Assembly: GCF_963678975.1 (NCBI RefSeq) | Contig: NC_089274.1 | Coordinates: 19,299,633-19,363,632 of the forward strand | Reading direction: 5' to 3' | DNA: 64,000 nucleotides | DNA from: Dysidea avara | Lineage: Eukaryota > Porifera > Demospongiae > Dictyoceratida > Dysideidae | Shown here: piece by piece, positions 56,886 to 64,000 of the stretch | Numbering within the stretch: position 1 is the first letter of the stretch | Layout: the number at the start of each line of letters is the position of its first letter | Notes under the pieces: model-generated | What the model was told of the DNA's origin: nothing | What the model saw: the letters and a program-made list of their open reading frames with translations, nothing else | Database searches by the model: none | Position numbers and translations under genes: made by a program

Positions 56886-58381
56886 ATGGCGTGTCTAAAA
56901 AGTTTTGTGTGCGCGTTTGATTCTAATCGAAAAGTTTCAGTTGTAAAAAATTTGTTTAATTGGAAAGTTGGCTTGAGCTCAGGGTTTGAGGCCATGTGTA
57001 GTAAGCGTTTGGCAGAGTGTTGCAAACCTTTCCGTACCTTTTTACATACAAGAAAGTCTAAGACATTGTGCGGAATTAAAACTTGCCATGGTTTGACTGG
57101 CCTATGGAGCTACAACGGCTCGTGTACTCCTCTACCCGCCAGTGGGCAACTAACAACGACGAAGGATACCATGCAAATAAACCTCAACTCTTTTATTCGT
57201 CATTATTCGAAACTGGGTAAGACATAATGAAGGTTGAAGCTTTTGACTACACCAGGTGATCTAATTAGCTAGCCACAAATTTACAAACAGTGTTAGTCGA
57301 GGTGTTAGTAGTCAATTTATATTTTCTAGGTACCAAGGCAACAAAGACTGGTGCTATTGGTCCATCAGAAAATGTGGAAGTTGGTCGTATCATGTTACCA
57401 GATGATGCTAACGTTGTCGGTAATGTACATGGAGGTACCACCCTGTCTATGATAGAACAGGCTGGATTTGTTGCAGCCACTAGACACTGTAATAGTGCTC
57501 CTACCAGTGATAAAGACAAACCACTACTTGGGGCACTTGCTCGAGTTGAACGCACTGACTTTCTACAGCCAATGTACATTGGAGAACTAGCCAAACTTCA
57601 AGCAAAGGTCACATATACTTCAGCACATTCTATTGAAGTGACTGCAGATGTGTGGGCAGAGAATTTGACAACTGGTGAAGTTAGGAAAACCAACCATGCT
57701 ATTTTGTGGTATGTAGCCATCGAGGCTCCTGATGAGTCATTACATTACAGTAAAACACTGACCCCAGTAGCAGTCCCTCCTTGTACTAGCTTAACTGATG
57801 AAGAACAAAGGAAAGGACAAGCACGTTATGAGTATCAGAAACAAGACCAGTTAAATGGCAAACAGATCGATCCTCTTGTGTTAAAGGCTTGTGATAGCAG
57901 CAGTGCAGAGGTAGGCACCCCAGATCATTCACAGAGTGCCTTAGTTCATTTAGTGTTGCCATCAGATTGTCTTACTAGTGGTCACATGCAGGGTGGTGTG
58001 CTAATGAAGCTGATGGATGAGTGTGCTGTCATTGTTGCTGCAAGGCATTGTCGTACAAATGTCGTTACAATCAGTTTAGATGCAATAAATTTTATCTCTC
58101 CTGTTGTTAATGGAGAATTAGTTACTCTACGAGGTCGTGTGACATTTGCCAGTGAGCGCAGCATGGAGATAGCTGTGACAGTTCAGGCTGAAGGGATGGC
58201 TATTGGTAATCGCAGGAGTACCAACACAGCATATTTCACCTATGTGTCTGTACCTAAGGGATCTCACCAAGCTCAGAAAATACCTCCATTAATACTAGTC
58301 ACTGAGAAACATAAGAAAATGTTTGAGGATGGCAAGAAACGACACCTAGCTAGGAAAGAGATGAGGAAACTACAACAATAA
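56886..58381 (+). CDS. ACOT7: acyl-CoA thioesterase 7 (BACH)
   Basis: Exons 56886-57216 and 57330-58381 join in phase 1 across a 113-bp GT-AG intron, giving 460 residues. The enzyme hydrolyses long-chain acyl-CoA to free fatty acid and CoA. Two hotdog domains are clear: the first (about residues 130-255) with LPDDANVVGNVHGG and LARVERTDFL, the second (about 310-430) with LPSDCLTSGHMQGG, MKLMDECA and SLDAINF. The known catalytic Asn of domain 1 and Asp of domain 2 should fall in GNVHGG/DDAN and MKLMDE. Exon 1 is open from an in-frame stop at 56862 and adds a basic, cysteine-rich N terminus. A second candidate start at 57171 (MQINLNSFIRHYSKL) would give 365 residues, nearer the human 380, with a mitochondrial-presequence look. 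The 110 open codons favour the upstream start only moderately. Confidence 0.93.
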
Positions 58382-59218
58382 TTATATATTTTATTATGTT
58401 AATGTGTTGTGCTATTTCAAGCTGTCGCTTGTGGTATCGAGATATTTGACTAGAAACTGGTGTCCCATGAATTAATGTTTCATTATACTGAACATTTCTG
58501 ATAATTACTGCTAACCATGACTGGAGGTGTGGTAAAAAACTGCTGTCTTTTGCACATGGATGAAACCTCACTCCAAGTTGATTTGCATGTGTTTTAGGAA
58601 AAATAGCTGCACCTGACTGCTTTATTTGAATATATGCATGAAAGTAGGTTGTAGCTATATACAAAGTGATCCATTCAGCTATCTCCTACACTGATGTTTA
58701 CTGTACAATCTACACCCATATTAGCATATCATTCATGTGACTTTCTTGTTTTGTAAGAAAAAATACTGACCCACTGGATTTGTGAAACAAAATAGCATGG
58801 CCAGATTATACAACAGACTATTCTGGTTAGTTCCTCATCAATAAAACTGTCTCATTGATGAAGTCAATCATTCTCCCATGTTAATGAGCTAAGATTTAAG
58901 TAATTCTTTAGACTACACACACACAGAGTGAAATTGAACATTTAACTTTGGATATACATCTTATAAAATATAATTAAGTTGTGAGACGCTTTAAAGTTGT
59001 ATAGGAGACAATGAACCATTCTTAGGACAGCAAATGCCTAAGGTTCTTGCAATTAGAGAGTGAAATTTCTATGTAAGATTTTCTTGACAACCCTTACTGC
59101 AAGCTCTATACAATGAGTTGTAAAATCAAGACACACGGTAGTGTGTCGTGCAGCCCAAGAAGCCGGCACGCCACACCGTGAGTATATTAACAGGAAGAAA
59201 GAAAACGCAATTTTGACG
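58382..59218. other. no supported gene
   Basis: ACOT7 3' flank and AT-rich non-coding DNA. The minus-strand frame at 58350-58664 has no motif. Confidence 0.4.
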
Positions 59219-61660
59219 GTAACTATTTACTTTCCCAAGAGGGCACGACCCAGGGAGATCCTTTTTACTTTCCCAAGAGGGAACGACCCAGGGAGATCCT
59301 TTGACAATGCCAATGTATGCTCTGGGTGTTGTGCCTCTAATCCAGAAACTAGCTAACATTGATGTCTCGCAGATGTGGTATACTTACGATGCCTCAGCAG
59401 GTGACTCCCTGCAGAGTCTCCGCTGTTGGTGGGATCACTTCATTTGTGTGGGACCTGATTTTGAATATTTTCCAAATGCCGTTAAGACTTGCCTTATTGT
59501 GAAGCCGCAACATCTACGTAAGGCTAGGGCTCTGTTTTGGGGCACTGGTGTGGTCATCACTGATGCTGGTAAGCGTCACCTTGGCTCTGCATTGGGCACT
59601 GATGAATTTCTGAAGAGTTATGTTCAAAACAAGGTTTCTACATGGGTGGGTGAGATGGAGAAACTTTCTGAAATTGCTATCACCCAACCACAAGCAGCAT
59701 ATACAGCCTTTACACATGTGTTTCTGCACCGTTGGTCGTATATATTGCTCGGACAGTGCCTTTCATTCCTGAGCTTTTCCATTCACTTGATGATGTCCTG
59801 AGCCTTCATTTTCTTCCTGCAATGACTGGCTGACCAGCATTTGGTTCCATTGAACGAGAGCTCCTTTCACTGCCTGCCCGCCTTGGAGGGCTTGGTGTCA
59901 TTATTCCAACCGTTCACTTTTCCTTATCGTTTTTGTCTTCTAGCCGTGTTGCGGCTCCTCTAGTTGACCCGGCATCTTTTAAGAAAATGTATTTCTTGTT
60001 CCTTAGATGTTTATCAACAAATGTACCAGTACAAGCTTGATTTACAGGTCTCACGCCGAAATGATCTATCTGCTCAAGCAGACTTGCTTTGTGATCAACT
60101 GTCTCCACAATTGCGACGTGCCTTTGAAGCTGCATCAGAGCGAGGCGCGTCGTGTTGGTTAACGATGCTACCTATTGCTGAACATGGGTTTGCCTTAAGT
60201 AAGGAGGAGTTTCACGATGCCCTGTGTTTAAGATTTGGATGGCAACCTGTTAACTTGCCTCAGACATGTGTTTGTGGTAAACCCTTTTGTGTGGAGCATG
60301 CCTTTACTTGTCCCTGTGGCGGGTTTCCATCTGTCCGCCACAATGAAGCCAGGGATTTAACTGCAACCGGTCTGTTGAGTGAAGTGTGCAGTGATGTAAG
60401 GTGATGTAATTGTTGGTGTTGAGCCTGCTCTCCAGCCTCTTAATGGTGAGCCATTGCAATTTGCTACTACCAATAGTGAAGATGGTGCCTGTCTTGATGT
60501 TTTTGTTAGTATTGGTATTAGTATTTGTGTTACAGGTAAAGAAGGCTCAAGGAGCCTGTAAAGCCTGATCTGTACAAAAAGAATTTAACAAATTAGCAAC
60601 TATTTAGCAAAAACTTATATACAATAATAATTAACTAATTAATAATCATACAATGAAGTAGAACAGCCACTGTCGAGAAAATTTTTAAAATCATTAAGTG
60701 TGGTGCAAATTAACTATGTGATTGGGTAAACTGTTCCAGTCATTGATGGCTCGTACAGTGAAAAAAGTAGATCTCACTCTTGATGTTGCTTGAGGTTTAA
60801 ATAACTTGTAATGGTGACCCCTAGTTGTTGATGAAATTGCAGTAGTAAACAAATTTGATGTATCTAGACTGAAATGGCTGTGTAATAGCTGGTAGAACAT
60901 TATCATATCTCTGCGCAGTCTACGGTATTTAAGTGATGGCAAGTTTAGAGCAGTGAGGCAATCATTATATGTGCAGTTTTGAAGATCCTGGACCAATTTT
61001 GTGGCTCTTCTCTGTTTGTTCTTGATCTAGAATGTATTGCGGTCCCCAGATGATGTTACCATACTCTACACTGGGCGGATACATGATTTATACAAGTTGA
61101 TGAATGTAGTATGGTCGAAATTCTGAAAAGTCTTGTGAATAACTGCTAGTAGTATGTTAGCTTTCTTGGAAACTGTGGTGGTATGATCGTGAAACTTTAA
61201 CTGATTGTCAATCATTGTTGCCAGGGATTTTTTGGGGTCGAAACTGAGGCAGCGTGCGTTTTTCTATGTCAGGGTTTTCAACCCTTTTACGCGGTCTTAT
61301 TTCGCTCCCAATTGTCCAGATGTTACCAGCTTCATGAATGTGAGAAAATATGGGCATATGATGAACGTGTTAGAGAGGTTGAGAGGGCTTGCTTTTCACC
61401 ATTGGTGTTTGCAGCTACTGGTGGCATGGGGCCCACTGCTACAACAGTTTTCAGGAAGCTTGCTTCAATGTTGGCTGAGAAGCATAGCATTAATTACAGC
61501 AAATGCTTATTCTGGCTGCGATGTAGGCTTTGCTTTTCATTGTTAAGATCTGCAGTGATGTGTTTTAGGGGTCATTGCTCTTCAGTTGGCCGTCCATCAA
61601 CCACTAATATTGATCTGGCCTACTCCGAGGGTCGCTTGAAGTCTGGCGGCCTTGTTTGAT
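59219..61660 (+). mobile_element. decayed retroelement: reverse transcriptase plus probable restriction-like endonuclease
   Basis: Reading across frames: RT motif B (EGTTQGDPLTMPMYAL), motif C as YTYD where Y-x-D-D is expected, then LIVKPQHL, LPARLGGLGVII, RGASCWLTMLP, EHGFALSKEEFHDALCLRFG, a zinc-type C-x-C-x7-H-x3-C (TCVCGKPFCVEHAFTCPC), RHNEARDLT, EDGACLDVF, then after an inserted LINE FFYVRVFNPF, ATGGMGPTATTVFRKL. The CCHC, RHN and D-D pattern fits the restriction-like endonuclease of R2/NeSL-type elements; this is inference. A 38-bp tandem duplication (59229-59304) doubles the motif B region and breaks the frame. The altered YxDD box, stops at 59830 and the insertion show it is dead. Confidence 0.7.
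60536..61225 (-). mobile_element. LINE fragment inserted in the retroelement
   Basis: The minus strand reads [50 protein letters not shown], then after a frameshift TYNDCLTALNLPSLKYRRLR, RDMIMFYQLLHSHFS, TTRGHHYKLFKPQA, INDWNSLPNHIV. This is the end of a CR1/RTE-like ORF2, 5'-truncated. It splits the endonuclease part of the host element, so it is the younger insertion. Confidence 0.8.
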
Positions 61661-61718
61661 TGCTTTTTTTAAAAAAAAGAAAGAAGATATTTGATTGCTG
61701 GTATTTCCAGCTGTCCAG

Positions 61719-61743
61719 CACTTTAACACCTAGTGCTGGTGGT
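61719..61743. other. small hairpin after the retroelement
   Basis: CCAGCACT and AGTGCTGG flank nine bases. It precedes GGCAAGGGCAGTCCATCTAG, also seen at 27485; it may be the 3' structure of a dispersed repeat. Confidence 0.4.
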
Positions 61744-62460
61744 GGTGGCAAGGGCAGTCCATCTAGCCCGGGAAATTTTTTTTTTCACACCTATGTAGCT
61801 CTGTGATCCTTAATCCGATTGGAACCAAATTTGCTAGAGAAGTGCCGGCCAGTTAGGGGAGTCTACATACCAAATTTGAAGAAAATCGCTCCAGCAATTT
61901 CCGAGATACGAGCGAACAAAATTTCGTTTTAATTTCTTCGTTTTTTTCTTCATCTTCATTTCGCACACTTCGCCATAAAACACGAATGCGTGCTCGGATC
62001 GGGCTGAAATTTGGCACACGTAAAGGGCGGATCTCTTGATCAGTACCAACTTTGGTAGGAATCCGATGAACATTCACGGAGTTATGACCGATTATTTGCG
62101 TAAAATAAGGTCGAAGGTCTGTCACGCCTACAGGGTAAACCCCTTGGAGGAATCAGTTGAAAATTGATATGTAGATGGAGTAACCATTCTTAGGAGTGAC
62201 TTTTTGTGGTTTGAAAAGAATCGGGATAAAGACCATGGAAATATGACACAAAACCCAACCTGTGTCAAAATTACGCGATCTGAATAAAAAAAAACTATTA
62301 GTTTTCGTGTCTACCAGGCAAACCGCTTAGAGCAACGAGCTGAAAATCAGTATGTAGCTGGAATAATCATCATAGAAAGTCCTTGTAATAGTACAGAAGA
62401 ATCGGATTACAAACCACTGAGTTATGATTCGAAAGGCAACTACGTGTAGCAAATGCGAGA
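61744..62460. repeat. four diverged modules of about 150-185 bp
   Basis: Modules start near 61820, 62001, 62154 and 62338. Most share, in order, a GAAA-TT-G stretch (CTGAAATTTGG, TTGAAAATTGA, CTGAAAATCAG), a GAATC-GAT stretch, and GAGTTATGA or a near match. No open frame spans them. GGCAAGGGCAGTCCATCTAG at the start is shared with 27485. Confidence 0.5.
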
Positions 62461-62546
62461 TCGAGATACTCTAATAGAACAGTCATCCTAATAGAGCTTT
62501 CAGCTGCGTTTATAATTTACTCAATTATATTACATTGCAAGTTATT

Positions 62547-63290
62547 CTGTAGGGAATTCAGCTACAAGCAAGTCACCCTGTAGTCAGATCAGCTAGAAGA
62601 AGGTACCTAATAGAGAGTTCAGCTACAAAGAAACCATCGTGTAGAGAGTTCAGCTGCAAACAAATCATCCTGTAGAGAATTCAGCTACAAACAAATTGCC
62701 CTGTAGAGAGATCAGCTAGAAGAAGTTACCTTGTAGAGAGTTCATTTACAAAGAAACCATCATGTAGAGAGTTCAGCTGCAAACAGATCACCCAGTAGAA
62801 AGTTCCGCTATGAACAGATCACCCTGTAGAGGGTTCAGTTAGAAACAAGTCATCCTGTAGAGAGATCAGCTATAGAAGAAGTCACCTTGTAGAGAGTTCA
62901 GCTACAAAGAAACCACCATGTAAGAGAGTTCAGCTGCAAACAAATCACCTGTAGAGAATTCAGCTAGAAACAAGTCACCCTGTAGAGAGTTCAGCTAGAA
63001 GAAGTTACAATGTAGAGAGTTCAACTACAAAGAAACTACCATGTAGAGAGTTCAGCTGCAAACAAATCGCTCTGTAGAGAATTCAGCTACAAACAAATCA
63101 CCCTGCAGAAAGATCAGCTAGAAGAAGTTACCTTGTAGAGAGTTCAGCTACAAGCAAATCACTCTGTCACGTAGAGAGTTCAGCTACAAACAAGTCATCC
63201 GGTAGAGAGATCAGCTAGAAGGATCACCTTGTAGAGAGTTCAGCTACAAAGAAATCACCCTGCAGATGGTTCAGCTACAAACAGGTCCAC
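62547..63290. repeat. 31-bp minisatellite, about 24 copies, with a 4-unit higher-order pattern
   Basis: Units of 29-36 bp read CTGTAGAGAGTTCAGCTACA then about 11 variable bases. Four variants recur in order, ending roughly in AAGAAACCACC, CAAACAAATCACC after GCTG, CAAACAAATCACC after GCTA, and AGAAGAAGTTACC, giving a higher-order unit near 123 bp. Not a CRISPR: the repeats are degenerate and there are no unique spacers. Confidence 0.85.
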
Positions 63291-63640
63291 ACTGCTTGTG
63301 AGGGCCTAAGCAAAGAACATCTTGTTTACTGCTGCAAATCAGTTGAATGGTTGTGAAACATGGTTTAAACAGTTAGTCAGGTATACAGATACATCTGCTA
63401 AAAGTGTTGATAGTACAATGGTTTGTCTTTAAGAAGGTCAAGAGTTGGTAGGTAGAAAATTGCAAGAAACAGTTTCCAAGATAGAAGAGTTATCTGCTTG
63501 CCTAGTATAGCAACATCATTGAAGGTTGAAAACCTTGCACATGACAAGTCTAAATTGATTAAGTATTTCTACAGCCAAACCCCTTCACATCCTCCTCCAC
63601 CCTCCACCAGTGTTGCAGAAGCCATAAATGCCATTAGAGA
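63291..63640. other. no supported gene
   Basis: Non-coding. The open frame at 63498-63737 runs into the LINE tail and has no recognisable motif. Confidence 0.4.
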
Positions 63641-64000
63641 ATATTTATTTATTTATTTATTTGTACTGAGCAGTCAGCCCTGCTGGTATGCTCAGGAAAA
63701 AACAACAACAACAACAAAAAAAACAGTTCTAACTTAACATACAGTAAACCAATTGTTCAACTAATTACAAGCTAGTACTAGTGTGGTAATATGATTGTAA
63801 AAGTGATGTGAACGAATCTGGATCAGACGTTTCAATGATGTTAACAGGCAAGGTGTTCCATTCTTTAACAGTTCTTGAGAAGTAGCTGCTCTGATATGAT
63901 CTGGTGGATGATGATGGAATTATGAGATGCAATGGATGGTATGATCTAGTTTCTCTCGTTGATGGTAAGTAATATGATGGTATGCAGATGGCAAGCTGGT
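63641..64000 (-). mobile_element. LINE 3' end, continues past the window
   Basis: The minus strand reads RTVKEWNTLPVNIIETSD, then a stop at about 63758, then a 3' UTR ending in an AAAT repeat (63643-63661 on the plus strand as TATTTATTTATT). This is the normal 3' structure of CR1/RTE-like LINEs. The rest of the ORF lies beyond the window. Confidence 0.75.

Noticed and set aside
56591-57025. Single 144-residue POLR3K frame starting at 57025
   Set aside because: It reads upstream of the conserved start (56854) and through the 54-bp intron; the family length of 108 residues fits the spliced model.
62547-63290. CRISPR-like array
   Set aside because: Repeats vary and the spacers are near-identical to one another; it is a minisatellite in animal DNA.

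Overview
The window reads as nuclear DNA of an early-branching animal, most likely a demosponge of the Amphimedon type. This is inferred from three things. It carries animal housekeeping genes (MNAT1, TRAPPC9, POLR3K, ACOT7) with very short GT-AG introns (many are 44-82 bp). It is AT-rich. It is heavily loaded with short inverted-repeat transposons and LINE fragments. The species itself cannot be proved from the sequence alone.

Layout. At 0.5-12 kb, a secreted beta-helix-like gene (minus) is divergent from a two-exon GIY-YIG gene (plus), which is tail-to-tail with MNAT1 (minus, nine exons, 2037-11807). MNAT1 encodes the RING subunit MAT1 of the CDK-activating kinase/TFIIH. At 10.3-15 kb, MNAT1 exon 2 and its flanks are present again in inverted orientation. 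At 15-18.4 kb there are hAT-like elements and a LINE piece. At 18.6-20.9 kb lies a second copy of the block from 1.05-5.57 kb: its beta-helix and MNAT1 parts are broken, but its GIY-YIG gene is intact. At 21-34 kb there are transposon remnants and large inverted repeats with no intact gene that I can support. At 34.7-39 kb a third, divergent GIY-YIG gene has a long intron and sits next to a broken copy of MNAT1 exon 1. At 40-46 kb there are hAT-like elements and LINE fragments.

At 46-58.4 kb is a compact housekeeping cluster: TRAPPC9 (18 exons, about 1404 residues), then POLR3K (convergent with it), then ACOT7. The POLR3K and ACOT7 start codons are 31 bp apart on opposite strands. From 59 kb to the end there is a decayed retroelement with a reverse transcriptase and a probable restriction-like endonuclease, interrupted by a LINE. 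This is followed by four diverged repeat modules, a 31-bp minisatellite with higher-order structure, and the 3' end of another LINE.

The most unusual points are the three local GIY-YIG nuclease-like genes, each beside real or broken MNAT1 sequence, and the intact state of the second copy inside an otherwise decayed duplication. Also notable are two 40-bp perfect palindromes that differ by compensated changes, and a transposon nested in another transposon with both target duplications readable. Nothing was computed: all alignments were made by eye and family assignments come from remembered family motifs.
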